This document shows positions 12,691-25,357 of a DNA stretch of 64,000 nt, piece after piece (positions within the stretch are counted from its first letter, which is position 1; each line of letters begins with the position of its first letter). The notes below the pieces were generated by a model. The model made no database searches and had not been told where the DNA came from. It saw nothing but the letters and a program-made list of their open reading frames with translations. The stretch covers positions 1-64,000 of the forward strand of contig NXFV01000052.1 in assembly GCA_002803225.1 (NCBI GenBank), given 5' to 3'. This DNA comes from Gamarada debralockiae. Taxonomy: Eukaryota; Ascomycota; Leotiomycetes; Helotiales; Hyphodiscaceae. The position numbers were made by a program, and so were the translations under genes.

Positions 12691-13352
12691 TCACTTTCTC
12701 CAAGGCATCGAGTGCGTGCTGGCACGAAGAGCAAGATTTTCAGCTTCCAATTGTTGAAGCTTATGTCGGAGTGAAGTAACCATGGACTGGAGCTCCCTCA
12801 AATGCATACCGAGCTGCCGGGACGCCTCTTCAGCAGCAATTGCTCTGGCCTCAAAAAGCCTTCTCTCATCGATCCGTCTCTGGCGATATATCCGCTGCGA
12901 ATTTCTGTTTTGGGTTCGGCGGCGCTGTCGAACATTTTAGCAGAAAGGTCTTGCAGTCCCAATTTGGATAGCTCGTACTTGAATACGATTCAGAGCTGTA
13001 TCCTTTTCGCAGTTGATTGCGAAACCTTGACTACCTATTGCCTTAGAATTGGCGACATTTTCTCCTTCTGTCGGGGAACGCTCGCTCAGTGTTGCGTAAC
13101 TATTACTTCGAGAAGATCCTGGGCTACTGAAAGAATAATCCGAGGCTGGAATTGGTACAGTGTCATTGAATGTCTGATATGATGTAAGCTATTTTTTCTG
13201 CGGTTGTTTGGAGTATGGCAAGTGCTTACATTCCATGGGTAGTCATTCCATAGCATGACATTCTCGTCCACCTCCGTACCTGGAGGGTTAATCGCTAATA
13301 AATCCGAGATGTAACTCTCACTAGGTTCCGAGGGCCAGTTGTAAAATTCCAT
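12691..13352 (-). pseudogene. bZIP transcription factor, broken
   Basis: Minus strand, with an apparent start at 13352 (MEFYNWPSEPSESY), a plausible intron 13229-13174 (GTAAGC..ATCAG) and a Ser-rich second segment. From about 12930 to 12720 lies a clear bZIP: basic region RRRTQNRNSQRIYRQRR, with the N-x3-S-x-R type core of AP-1-like fungal factors, followed by a leucine-spaced helix. The frame ends at TGA 12693-12691. A TAA interrupts the frame just before the basic region and the Ser-rich part continues in another frame, so at least one frameshift separates the start from the DNA-binding domain. An unusual extra intron is the alternative. Intact members bind DNA as dimers. Confidence 0.6.
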
Positions 13353-14799
13353 CTCATTTTTGTGGATGGTAGAAAGTCGCGGGCTAAGTTAGCAGTTTTG
13401 CGAGAAGTCCAATTCCCTAAATGTCAAGACTTCCTTTGTTTCAACTCCAGCAGACGAGGACGATTAAAGGCGAATGGCTGAATACCCAGACACGGATACC
13501 TCCATCGTACGATTCCACTTAACAAGGAATTGGACCAATTTCCTCGTGGCAGGTTACGGTCAGACAAGAGCCTCGAAGAAGTGGGGTTCAGAGCTTTCCT
13601 GCAACGCATTCTCTTCTCCGTGATCTTATATAATCAAAAATTCTCCTCCATTCGAGAGCAAGTGGTTGGTTTTGGCTTACATCTGCCCCAAACCGGAAAT
13701 TTACCAGGGTCCAATGCCCCAAGAGGGTAACGCGGCCATATTCTCTTCGCATTGAAAGATCGGGGTCCGACATGTGGAATTTCATGGCGGCTTTCATAAG
13801 ACAAGGGGCCTTTGTCAGCCGCTAACGTCCAAGAATACAGACCCGAGTGAACCTATCAGCACAACTCAAAGTCTCCTAAGGACCCCTAAATCTAACATCG
13901 GTGAAGCTTCGTCCTGGGAATGAAGAAAGGCTTGGCGATTACCCCCAAGCGGCGAACCTCACTCCGTAGGAACAAGTGCCGAGTAGTTTCTGCTGCAATA
14001 TGCTGAATCATCGAGACGTTGGAGCTGCACTGGTGTATGGGTCACGAAGTTTGTGTAGAGAGCTGGCACTAACCACGAGCTCGAAATGGTAATTCCCTTC
14101 ACACGTGAAGGTTGAGTCGGGCAAAGGGGCTTAATATACTCCTGTTATGTATGGCCAATATCCTGATTGAGGCATCGGATTTCGAGGCCTAACAGAAGAG
14201 ACTGAAGTGATTTCAAAGCTGCCCCCTAATACCTGGCTTGCACAGCAGAGATTGGTTGCTCAGGTACGAGACCCTGACGAAGATGGGCTTTCGCCTTGAA
14301 CAGATGAAGTTCGACTTGGTTTGTAATCAGGCGACAGATTTCAACCTCGATGGTGCAGTTGAAGGCGAGCGATTGGGAGTATCAGGAATCCCAAAGAATG
14401 GATCCCAAGAGTTCAGGGCAACGGATCCCCCAACGCCCTGTAGGTACACTACGGACCTCAATTTTCAGATGTTCTAACTGACATATCTTGCGTAGATTTG
14501 AGCCAGTGAGTATATTGAGTCTCGAGAAGCTCTCGGGAAGTTTCGGGGTAGATGGCACCCACATGCCCTGGCGTGGATGACATCGATCCCTAGAACCAGA
14601 AGGCATGCATCAACCACTAGGATTATGTAGGAATGCTAGTCCCATCAAGCAGCCTTGTCCACGCCTTGGAATTGTTCCTGACTCGCGGAATGGCGCCGAA
14701 CAGCTACTTTTTGTGTCAGAATATATGCCACGAAGTGGTTGTGGAAAGCTATTTTGACATTCGGGTTCCAGTAGGCAGACAAACGTCTTGATATAGCTA
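13353..14799. other. Intergenic, nothing recognised
   Basis: Short reading frames only, with no family resemblance that I can support. Confidence 0.35.
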
Positions 14800-15790
14800 T
14801 CTAGTATAGCTTCCCATACCTCTTAAATTATATTTCGTAGCACCTCAGTTGGAATCTTCGAACAGTCATAGTAAGTTTAATAATATCATCGCTAAATATA
14901 GTCCTTCATCTACTTCTCTACATGTTCGATAAAGTTCAAATCAAGGGAGTATCAAGGCCATTAAATATAAGGGATTTGACAAATTCGAAGATTCTCTTTT
15001 ACAAGTCTCAAGTGAGAGTAGGAAGCATTATCTTGCATCTAAATATAGCCTCTCCTTCTCCTTGGAAACTGCTCATTCGCATCCAAAAGAGCTTTGATAT
15101 TATTAAGGATTACTATGTCGTATTTCTCTAAATCTATAGACCTCTATTCCTTCTCCCAAAAGATTACAGGCCCCTTCTTTCTATTAATAATTGTACTATG
15201 AAACATCCAAGCTAGCAGCTTCCGATACTTGTACTATACATAGTCCTTATTATTTAATCGCTCCCATCTTCTTTCGCTATAACGTATGATTATGTATATA
15301 TTCCCCCATAGGCCCAAACTTTATCGAAAAAGATCTGTTGTATCAAGCGCTCTTAAGTCCATTAAATACCTTGTTGTGCAAAGGCTAGTTGTTTTATGAT
15401 AACCTTTGGATAATCAGAGAATCCCTTCCTTTTGGATATCCGTCGGCCGTATCCTACAAGCTTGAATGCTATCAAAATAGCCTGTTCTCTGTACTCTTGT
15501 AAGTCCAGGATCTAGTAGTATAACTTTGGAGACATATCTAACGCAATATACTAGTGAGAAAGAGAGCCTATAAGCTATTATTCGAGTTGTTAGCACTTTG
15601 GCGTATTGATCTTTGATTTACTTTCTCATCTAGTCTTTTGCGGAGTCTACCAGAGAGTATCTCTAGCGACTCGAATCTAATAGTCCATAAACCTCTACTT
15701 TGCTCGTATCTTGTAAAATAGGACATTAAAATCAAGGGCTGTTTAATGCGAATCCTATCGCTATAGGCCATAGGAGGAAAGTATCGTCTT
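14800..15790 (-). mobile_element. Tc1/mariner-type transposase relict, heavily mutated
   Basis: Reading the minus strand in shifting frames gives the ordered landmarks of a fungal Tc1/mariner DDE transposase. There is a DEVWAYGG-like region near 15320, a WMFHGTI-like region near 15210, an MQDNAS motif near 15036-15022 (catalytic Asp) and, near 14955-14910, a YSLDLN.IEH segment preceding W/K-MKDYI. The frame is broken many times, often by TAG or TAA where Gln or Trp is expected. The region is visibly AT-rich. Both features fit C-to-T decay such as repeat-induced point mutation. I could not define terminal inverted repeats. Confidence 0.6.
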
Positions 15791-17154
15791 TGAGGAGTCT
15801 GTATAGTATTAACTTACGAGTCTAAATTAAAAGCAGAAGACTCACTAGGCCATGGGCCTATCTAAGAGTCCCAGGACTACGTGGAGACTCGAGAGGTGCG
15901 TGTAGGGATATCCTGAGAGTCAGGAATCTTATAAATATATGACTGTTTTTAGCGTAGAAAGCAATGCTTGGATATCTATTGTATATAGCGTTGTTATTGT
16001 GTGTTGTGTTGATAGAAGTGATAGCAGTAGGAGTCCGACGACCGGCAGAATAGAGTCACATGACTATGTTTCTAAAAGAAGCCAGAAAAATCTATGTGTG
16101 TGATTGGCTGAAAACCCTGGTTTAACCCCCTGTAGCCTCCCCTTGTCTGCGCAGGGAATTACAGTTTATTTAGAGGGGAAAGGGGGGAGGGCTTTTTGAA
16201 CGCCAGGTTAACGCCTTCGTCTGGTCAATAGCTTTGAACAACGTCCGATAGCACAGCTCTGCGAATATACCAAAGGCTTTGCAGCAGTGATAGCCTGTGT
16301 AAGAACATGGCGTACCACAGTTTTCTATATTTATATCTGGTACTGCGGAAAATGCCCACATGCCCACGAATTGTGGAAAAATCGATTGCATGGTTCAAGA
16401 TTTCGGTGCTGAACTTGACACCCGAGGATATGTGGATTCACTTTCCACCCGAACTACTTCTATGGGCGCTCTTTATCGTTAGTATTGCTTCTATGGCCCA
16501 TATGAACTACTGTGATTCAGTGAACTTCTGATTCAGCTTCGAGGGTCTCTACAGCTAGAGAAGTGGGAAGATGCAAAGGGTATTTTGATTGAGTATGCCT
16601 GGGTGGAAGCTCTGTGTTCGGATCCTTATATGAAATTCTGGGAGGAGTACAGCGTTCCCCGAGTGGTAGAAAACTAGTTCTTTCGGAGAGAATCATAGAT
16701 TCTAGGTCGCTTCTACGGTGCAAGTCTACAACCCACTTTCCGTACCCCTCGCAAGCGATCGGCTTTTGGCGGCTTCTGACAGCCCCACCTCGTTTTCGTA
16801 GTCGGCATTTGTTCCACGGTTAAGCTTCTTGCTTACAAATTCTGTATCAGTCTTGATATGTGTCAAACGTCACCTCCTAAGTTCGATATATTATGGATCT
16901 GTGGCACCCTGCTTTATGCGCCAGGTGGAGAGTGCCCCACAAAAGGTATCTCTTCCGATACTTCGGGACTGAAGTGACGTTATTTCTAATTTATACCTCC
17001 AGTGTAGTATGGCGTGGACCTGATTGATTTCAAGTAGATTCCATCTTGGTCATTAGAGACAACACTTGATAAAGGTTCCTTCAACCACGCTGTAAGTTGA
17101 ACATTTCTCAAAGAACCTTCCTCCGATCTAGTCGAAGACCCACTTGTCAACGAC
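15791..17154. other. Intergenic, AT-rich then unique sequence
   Basis: The left part (to about 16100) is low-complexity and AT-rich and may belong to the decayed transposon or another element. From about 16170 short frames appear but none resembles a known protein. The last 150 bases would be the promoter of the SDR pseudogene at 17155. Confidence 0.3.
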
Positions 17155-17990
17155 ATGGCATTCAATTACCAAAAAGTACTCATCATCGGTGCCACTTCTG
17201 GTATTGGTAAGGCTCTCGCAGCCAAACTTCTCGAGTATAGACGTCGGTTATTGTTATTGGTCGACGAAAGGAACAACTGGACGATCTCGTCACCAAACAT
17301 GGCAAGGACAAGGTGGATGCCGTAGCTTTTGACGTTACGAATTTAAGAGATGTAAGTCTAGTCTCTAGCATTTCAGATTGATTCCTGCTAAATCCTTGAC
17401 CAGATCCGCAAGTTTGCTTCGTCTATTATAAGCAAGCACCCAGACTTAGACTGCGTCTTCGTAAACGCTGGCATCCACGCGGCTTCGACTTTTCTCAGCC
17501 TAAGACCGTTGATTTAGATACAGTGGAACAGGAGCTCGCCACAAACTGCACAGCACCTATTCACCTTACGGTTGCTTTCCTCGCGCATCTTCAAGGGTAG
17601 CAAAATAAGACGAGTATTATCTACACAACATCCCAGCTCGGACTTGTGCCTATGATTCGATGCGCCAACTACGGAGCCTCCAAGGCAGCCCTTCATCACT
17701 TCATCCTTGCTCTACGCGAACAGGTAAAAGCTGGGCCGGGCAACGTAAAAGTCATTGAGGTCTATCCGCCGGCTGTTCAAACCGAGTTACACGATTCGAA
17801 GCACCAACCCGATATCAAGAATGGGAATAAGATTGGTATGCCTTTGGAGGAGTTCACTGGAGAGCTGTGGAATGGACTGGTCAAAGGTGGGGATCAGGTT
17901 TCTGTCGGCTCTGCGGCTCAATTCTTTCCTGCGTTCGAGAATGCCCGGCAGGAGAGCTTCCACAACTTGCGGGGGAGATGGCAGAGTTAA
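17155..17990 (+). pseudogene. Short-chain dehydrogenase (DltE-like), pseudogene
   Basis: The ATG at 17155 opens a Rossmann start, KVLIIGATSGIGKALAAKLL, with the classical GxxxGIG cofactor loop. A one-base loss near 17238 shifts the frame before VIVIGRRKEQLDDLV. An intron-like gap (GTAAGT at about 17352 to CAG) follows, then CVFVNAGI, a second one-base loss near 17482, and an in-frame TAG at about 17597. The last part reads openly with the active-site pair in NYGASKAAL (Tyr-x3-Lys) and ends at 17990. Fold, order and length (about 260 residues) are those of a classical SDR. Two frameshifts and a stop make the gene non-functional as it stands. Confidence 0.75.
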
Positions 17991-18269
17991 TGAAGGATTT
18001 CGTGTGAGAGACAAGGTCAATGCATGAACCTCAAAGCAGGAACCATTCGATCATGCTGTATGAGTAGAAGCATTTCCATGGCAATGAAGTTGTTCTCTAA
18101 ATCCAAGATGACTATAAACAAACCCTTCAGAAAACTTCAAAAGCAAAGGGGAATATTCAATCACAAATACCGCCACGCAAGGCATTTGAGCAAGTAAGAT
18201 CTTACAAATTGAACCCTAAGCAACACCGCTAGCAGAGACTTGTCACTAAGATCGATCACAGAACAACAA

Positions 18270-20607
18270 TCAAAGAGCATTTCCAACAAGACGGTACTTA
18301 TAAGTTGAGGTGTACGCAAAGAGAAGAGAAAACACCGTAGCCAGAAGAGGCAAAATGCGTTTGAACACACCCACAATATCGAAAGGATTGGACGACCCCT
18401 TGGTGGAGCCTGGACGGATGAGTGATTTACGTGGGGTGCCATAGATGGTGCTGGGATTGAATCGCCAGAGGTTGGCATGCCGGCGAGCCAGCACTTGGTC
18501 GACGGTGACGAGGGCTGGCAGGGAGGCTTCTGGGAAATGCACCTTCTCGCCGTCGAGGTGGAAGTTCTTGTCCTGATTTCCCAGGACAAATGGTGCAATC
18601 CTAAGCGTATTGGTGAATGATAAGTTGGAATGGCAGAAATTGAGACATACTTGAAAATATCGCTGTCCTTCTCAGCAGCGACATGCATCTTGTGGTAGAT
18701 GCTCTTCAACCTATCCGAGTCAATCTTATCGCGTAGGTCGAGGATGGCATCAATCTCAGCGTGCATATGCTCTTCAAAAACAGGAGCCCATGAATCGATG
18801 ATGCGGCGGAGCTTTTCGCTGCTGTACGTTTCCTTGCGTGTCCCCTCGACGTACCTGCGGAACTGCTCAAGACCGTCGTCTAGTTTGCGGTGCTGCTCAA
18901 TGCTGACGTCCATCAAACCTGGCATCCTGGCAGCCTTCTCAATCTCTGGGAAGTAGATCGCTTCTTCCATGAGATGATGCAAGTGAATGAAGGCGTATGT
19001 GACTTGACAATAAGAAAGCAAGTCTGCGGCGTCTTGGGTCCCAGGGAGAACCCTGGTAGCATGTGCATAAATAGCATTGAGGGCTCGGAACATCGTATTG
19101 TGAGTATTGCTCATTTCACGAGCGTTCTTGACGCAATAATGGTCTTCATGCAAGCCAGCTTTGCTTTTTGCGCCAGTGTTCTTGATGAGACGGAATGGCT
19201 TCTCAGCCCATATGGAAGGCTTTGGTGGGAAGAGCGGTCCGTGGTTTTCCTTGCTGAGATAGAGGTCCACAGATCCTTGGACAGCCGCCTGACGGTTTTG
19301 ATATGGCTGATCGACCCATGGTTTAAAACCAAGTCTCTCTCTGGCTTTGGTGATATCGTAAGTTCGAGTGTAAAGCGCAAATTCGATTTGTTCTTTCTTC
19401 AGCACCGAAGGGCGCTTCTTGCCACCACTTGTCGCCCATGTGAGAAATTCGGCAATAGTTGTAAGCCAAAGAGCAAACCAAGGTGGAATCATCCAAATGC
19501 TGCTCAGAGGTGTTGTATCTCCAGCTGCCATCCAGTACATTCTGAAGAATGACCAGGGAGGAGAAGGCTCGTCATCCGTAATGTTGAAGGCCTCGCCGTC
19601 TACTTTTGGGGCGTTTGGATCCTTGATACCGTCAAGCAGGCCATGAGCGCAAAGCAATTCCGCTCTAGCTACATGACCTACATAGACAACGTCCATATCG
19701 ATATCGTTATAACCCATCCAGAATCTGGTGTTTCCTTTTTTATAGACATCCAGAGTGGGAATAAGCATCTGCTCGTCTCCGTCTCCATATTGTGCTGTAG
19801 GACGAATGCAGGCGGTGCGGATGCCATTTTTGCGATTTGCGTTGAGGACAAGTTCGTCTCCAAGAGCTTTTGCTACGTGGTAAGGGTCGCCTTTGCGAAT
19901 CACAGCCAGCGTTTGGTGAGTTTCATCGGCATGATCATAAGAGCCGCCGGATCCGGCGATAATTGGGCCAGAAGACGTATAGACATAGGCCTTCACAGTA
20001 CCCACTGCTGCGGCTGCAGCAAGAAGATTCTTGTTGCCATCTACGTTGATTGTGAAGTACTCGGGAGCGTGCTCATGGTCGACTGCCCAAAAGTTAGTAT
20101 TCGGTTGCTTGCAATCAAATTTTAATGACAACAAGGAGAACTTCTCAAACTGAATATTTTAAGGCAAGTAAGAATACGGTTTCTTGAAGAACTGACCATA
20201 CGCATGCGGAGAAGCAGTGTTGAAGATAATATTCGGCTTCGCCTGTGCAACCACATGATCGACATGCGACGACTTTGTAATATCACCACTAACAAAACTT
20301 TGGGTCAGCAATCTCTATTTTCACGAGTGCAATCAACGAACGTTGTCACTCCGGCGTTTCAAAAGTTACCAGGAGAGAGTTGGGACAGGTAAAACTACTT
20401 GTAGCAGAGCGATGTAAAGAGGGGAAGTACATACATGTAATATTTCACTCCATCATAGCGATTCTTGAAAGGAGATCTGCTCATGACTGAGATAGAAGAG
20501 CATGATGGATCTTCGAGCAATTCTCTGACTACGTGATGGCCTAGGAAGCCACATCCACCCACGACAAGAACATCGCCAAGGGGCTCTCCACCGGTAGGTA
20601 TTGACAT
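18270..20607 (-). CDS. 3-beta-HSD-type SDR fused to hemerythrin (HHE) domain
   Basis: Four exons on the minus strand: 20607-20435, 20288-20197, 20082-18651 and 18600-18270, all with consensus splice sites and kept frame; 675 residues. Residues 10-390 are an extended SDR of the 3-beta-HSD/NSDHL type: GGCGFLG cofactor loop near residue 18, TSSG at 124-127, catalytic Y156-x3-K160, and a hydrophobic segment at about 284-306. Residues 410-630 are a hemerythrin-like HHE domain with likely iron ligands H417, HHLMEE (457-462), H486 and EEHMHAE (525-531), followed by the C-terminal part usual in fungal HHE proteins. A last hydrophobic segment (about 640-665) suggests a membrane anchor. The join lies inside one 1432-bp exon without a stop, so the fusion does not depend on an intron call. 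Predicted role: NAD(P)-dependent oxidation of a sterol-like substrate combined with a di-iron, oxygen-binding domain. The substrate is unknown. Confidence 0.8.
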
Positions 20608-23485
20608 TTTGAATACTGGGGCCTATTAGTGAAGTGTGATGGGTTACAAATCAGATATACATCTGAACAATTAAAGTAATCTTTGGCGGATATACTTGTT
20701 GGTGTTGAAGGGTTGGATGAGGTAGGAAAAGAGCGCTGAGGTTGAGATGAGTGTATACACAGATAATGTCCTCTCTTGGAAGACGCGTGGTAAATGCTGA
20801 ATAAAAGATTGCATGACAGGAATTTGGGATGTAAATGAGTTACACACTGGGTGAGAGTAAGACTGAGTAGAAGGGGGAAGGAGGATAAGGAGGAGCGGAT
20901 ATCAAGACTAGAGGCTCAGACTCAAACTTGTCTAATCCAGAAATGTCAAAGTCCAATCTATCTGCTATATACCCAAATAATCAGCCAGGCGGATTTTAAG
21001 GTACACACAATTTTGAATGTCAATGAATTATCCCCTTCACATCCAGAGATACCAACCGGCTTATCGGAGGTCTGGACCAACTGCATTATTGGCCGGAGTA
21101 ACTCCTTCTCCTGATGAGAGACGTCATGGCTTGAGAGATTTGAGGAACGAGCTGAGAGCAAAGACTAGGATTCTAATCCCTCATAGCATTCTCCGTATCT
21201 GGAGGAGCTCGGAGTATCCTTTGTTTTGGGCAGACTTTACGAACCAGTTTTGGACTTCAATATTCGAGGTTGACGAGTCATCGACAACCTGTAGCCGCCA
21301 TGACTCTCTTGAAGGATGAAGTGAAGCTGCAATGGAGTCAAAATGACGACAATGAGGAAGTCAACGCCGCCAACATGCTTCGTAATGGTTGCATCTCGTT
21401 ATTCAGACCAGCTCTGGTATGCCTTGCATACAATTTTTGATCACCTAGGGCCTGGCTGGTAATCCACCGATCATTCGTAGATGATTACGCCCTATGGGCA
21501 TGTTGAAGAAAGAGAAGATAGGTAAGAAGGAGAACTATCTCCGAGAAAGTAGCCCGGCTCTACTTGAGCAACTTTAGACGGAGGCTTCTCTTTAAGTGCT
21601 CAATATGATCACAGCCTTACCTGCAGACGTGACGGGCAGAACTTCCAGATGAAGAACTGCGAATCTGAGACATTCCAAGAGTTGTTAATTTCAACGGCTG
21701 AGTGGAAACACGTTGTATCTGCCCCCAAATGGCGAGGTGAAAACGGTCGATATTGAAAGGATAAACACATCGGCGAGCGTTTAGGGTCTATCTGCAGCTC
21801 ATAAAATACTTGGAAATGCAAGTTCTGCCGATGCGTGCAGCAGGTGGCAGCTGCCAAAACCTACCGTCTTCCAACAATGTGTATCATGGGTCTCTTAGCT
21901 AGGAAGTCTAGTGTCGTGGTTGCACAGATTGGCGAGGAGCACAGCAGCTGATAGGGACTCACAGTTGGATTTCCTGACTAGAGAACCATTGCATATGCAT
22001 GCGAAAGGCAAGAAGCGTCGCTGTTATTCCGCAAACCGGTATCCTATTCCGCCGTGCTTGCAGGATGCAGGCTCAATACCACGTTGTTCACATGCTGCAC
22101 CTCGAGGTACCATACGATCTGTGCAACATTCGTCAGCACTTACTACCCCTGCTCTTAGCACATAATCGTGTTGCTATTAGCTGGGGGTTAATGCGCTGCA
22201 GGAGTTCGCGTGGAAAGTGGCTTGGGGGTCTAGAAGGTGGTGTGGTGGAAAGAGAGCGAGAGACGACAGACGTGTTGTAGATTTTTGGGAAGTGGAAGCA
22301 GTGAGACGGCGCGGTTACAGAATGCACTAAAACGGGACAACGGGCGCTGTAATAGGTCCAACATTTGGTGAGGTTGTATCGTCTCACAGGCTGCTCTTAG
22401 CGAGGATGCCGAGCCTAACGCTCGACCAACGCGCTTCTTGGATGGCATTCTTCTACGGAAACACGGGAAGCAAACGACATAGCGCCCCATTGTGGTGGTC
22501 ACTTAGAACAGAAACGCGAGAGTTTGCAGGAAATATATTTCTAAGCGCCAGCCCCCACCGTCCATCTTATCAGTCGTCCAGGGAAGATACTGGAGAGGCT
22601 TTTAGGAACCAGTCATGAGAGTTCGGTCTCTCAATCGGCAAAATTCTCTAAGCCGATTGATACAGTTCTGACCGGAGAAATCAGACCTGAATGATTCATG
22701 CACGGCGGAGGCAGAAGCAGGCTTTCTCCGGCGCCCACCCAATCCGGATATCAGGATCCTACTCAACAGACGGCCAAGTATTTGCAACTGAGCATTCGAA
22801 GGCTTTCTTGATGAGAATTTAGTTGAAGTTGGTTGACTTTGGGTGGGCCACTCAGAGGCAATTCTCCGTACAGAGACTTGGGGAAGCCGCCATGTCAAGA
22901 GGGTTGCTTCAAAGCCCCAATATCTCTTATGCACAGGATTCAGACCATCGACCAACCCTCGTAAACTGACCAGAGATTGTTCCTCCGTGAGGAACTACCT
23001 AATGTGTTTCATTGGCCCTTTCACTCTGGGAAGCTGGGCCTGGATCTTGATATCAAGGAAGTTGGATCATTGAAGCCGAGATATTTCAAAACAGGGATTT
23101 GGCCGAAATAGGAATAATTGACCATCAAACAGGACATGTAGTTACAACGGAATGTTTAACGATAATCTGAACTGTGTTAAATCTACTGTTGAGTTCTGGT
23201 TAGATTGACCCCCTCTGGTTCACGTGCATGGAACTCCGGAGGGTTGGATTCTAAGCAGATATTATACAGGAAATGGAGATGCCAGGTGAAGTAGTCCAGA
23301 TATTATCACTTGTTACTAGAAATTGGGTTTTACTCAATTCCCTCTTTTCATTATAGATACAGAGCTATGAGTACAGATTCCATTACAAGTCACAGCTCAT
23401 AAGATTAAGTCCAAAAACTCCTCAGAGACCAATATACCAGATTCCTCCCATTCATAAAATTCCCGCTTGAGACCAAACAGTGTGA
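20608..23485. other. 2.9-kb intergenic region, no gene seen
   Basis: Holds the promoter of the SDR-hemerythrin gene on the left and the 3' flank of the P450 gene on the right. Reading frames are short and unlike known proteins on both strands. No repeat or transposon signature was seen. Confidence 0.4.
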
Positions 23486-25357
23486 CTAAATGTCTGTAAA
23501 TCTCTCGTCACCTTTCTTCACAAAACGCACTGGAACATGAGCTCCTCTCAACTGTAAAGTAATAACGCCAGCCATCTTGTTCTGCAAAATCCAATTTCCC
23601 TTCTCTTTAGCTTTGTTCCATATCGCCCTCTTCTCCTCGGTAGTCATATTCTTCACCTCATCGTCAGTCGCCCATTCGTCAACTGCGAGTTCCACTGAAT
23701 ACTGTGAGAATATGACAGCCAAAGCGGTTACGATTTCAACCTGAGCAAATCTCTTCCCCAGACATGCCCGCTGGCCTTCACTGAAAGGAATGTAAGACCC
23801 TCTCACAGGCGTATAAAGGGAGCCACCAGATTTCACCGGGAGCCAGCGGTCAGGTTTGAATTCTTCGAGGTCGTTGTCCAAATTGTCCAGGGCAAAAGAA
23901 GGCTTCTGTACATCCTTTGGTGGACCGTGTGGCCAGAACTTTGGGTTCCGATGTACTGCTGGAATGCACAGCCTCGTCATAGTGTTTGCCGGAACAGTGA
24001 CATTCTCACCATTGACCATCAAGCTCTGAGACTCCGAGCATGAGATTTTCGGGACCGTGATTGTTGGTGCGATTAAACGCAACTCTTCGTTCAAAACCGC
24101 ACCGAGATATCCATTCAGAAGAGCGGGAACATCACGTTCGTATTCCCATTCCGAGATTGGCCGGCCTTGGAAAATATCTTCAAGCTCCTTCTGCACTCTT
24201 CGCTGTGCTTCCGGATGGAGAGCGAGAAGCAAGAGAGAGAAGTGGATGCTGTTGGCAGAAGTCTCGTGACCTGCTATGATAAATATGAACAGGTTGCCCA
24301 TGACCTCGCTGTCTGTGAGACCAGCTGATCGAAGAGATTTTCCGTAATTTCCTTGTTGACTTTTCAGAAGCTGACCGATCAAGTCCATACTCTCGCTTGG
24401 GGCAGACTGAACATGGATTTTCTTTGCTGCAATCATCTCCTTCATGTACTTGCCCCACTCCACGTAGGCTTCATAGGATTTATTCAATTTCTTGAAGGGA
24501 GATTTTCCTAGGTACGTACGTTAGTTGAAATTCGTTTTTGGGTATGAAGAGTTTGTCTTACTTAGAAACCACATTGGGAGCGCCATGATATAGAGCATAT
24601 TCGCCAATAGAAATTGAACAGCCGTGGTAAAACTCATGGTGTGACCAGGTGGAAGTTCCTTTTGCAGGCTCTCTGTTGCTTTTGGCCATTCTAGCTTTTG
24701 ACCAAGTCCAGCACGTCCAATAACCTCTAGACTCAAACGCATCGTATCACCAGCGACTTCACGAATGGTCCTTCTTCCCCCATCTGGTCCCACTCCCGTC
24801 CATGATGCCAGAACTGCTTGAGTTACATCAAGTGTCTCTTTCCAGACAAGTTGGTTGTTCTTCTCTGTGAACGCCGGACTGGTAACTGCTCGATGTCGCC
24901 TCCAAGTGGCTCCTCCCGAAGAAACGACATTCTTCCCATAAATGTCCACGTGATGATACAAATGCGTCGCTTTCGGGAAGTCGTCTCCTCTAGCAAAAAT
25001 CTGCGCAATGACATTTGCATCCGCTGTATTCATAATTATTCCACCTGGAGCAACTGTAAGGAAAGTGTCGGTGTGCAATCCTGTAAATGGAGCATGTCTG
25101 AATTTCCAGGGCCAGTTTGAGGTTACGAGATGCCTCCAAGACGTAGCCGAGAGTCCTGGCGCAAACTTGTCCACGAGTCTCAAAAAGGTGCGGGCCATGA
25201 ACATTGAGGTCAGGCGATTGTAGCAATAATAGGGTACAATGACATATGGAATCCCTGAAGCTCGTGCAATTCGAACATTCCATGCTAGAGGTAAAGCAAT
25301 GTTGAACAAAATTGTGGCAAGTAACAACACACCAGCCCAACCTGTTATGGAGAACAT
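23486..25357 (-). CDS. Cytochrome P450 monooxygenase
   Basis: Two exons on the minus strand, 25357-24562 and 24507-23486 (intron GTAAGA..CTAG); 605 residues. I chose the ATG at 25357 because the hydrophobic N-terminal anchor follows directly; an upstream in-frame ATG at 25438 would add 27 residues. P450 landmarks are in order: an AGHETSA I-helix motif near 344, ExxR in NEELR (406-409), a PDRW segment near 484, and the heme loop FSEGQRACLG with Cys514 as the iron ligand. It is intact and should be an ER-bound monooxygenase. It is transcribed away from the ABC transporter at 26549 across a shared 1.2-kb promoter region, so joint control is plausible. The CYP family and substrate cannot be named from here. 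Confidence 0.9.

Noticed and set aside
18651..19000. Reading the SDR and hemerythrin parts as two separate genes
   Set aside because: The open frame is continuous through the junction with no stop or required intron; a separate start at the Met near residue 412 is possible but has no supporting evidence.
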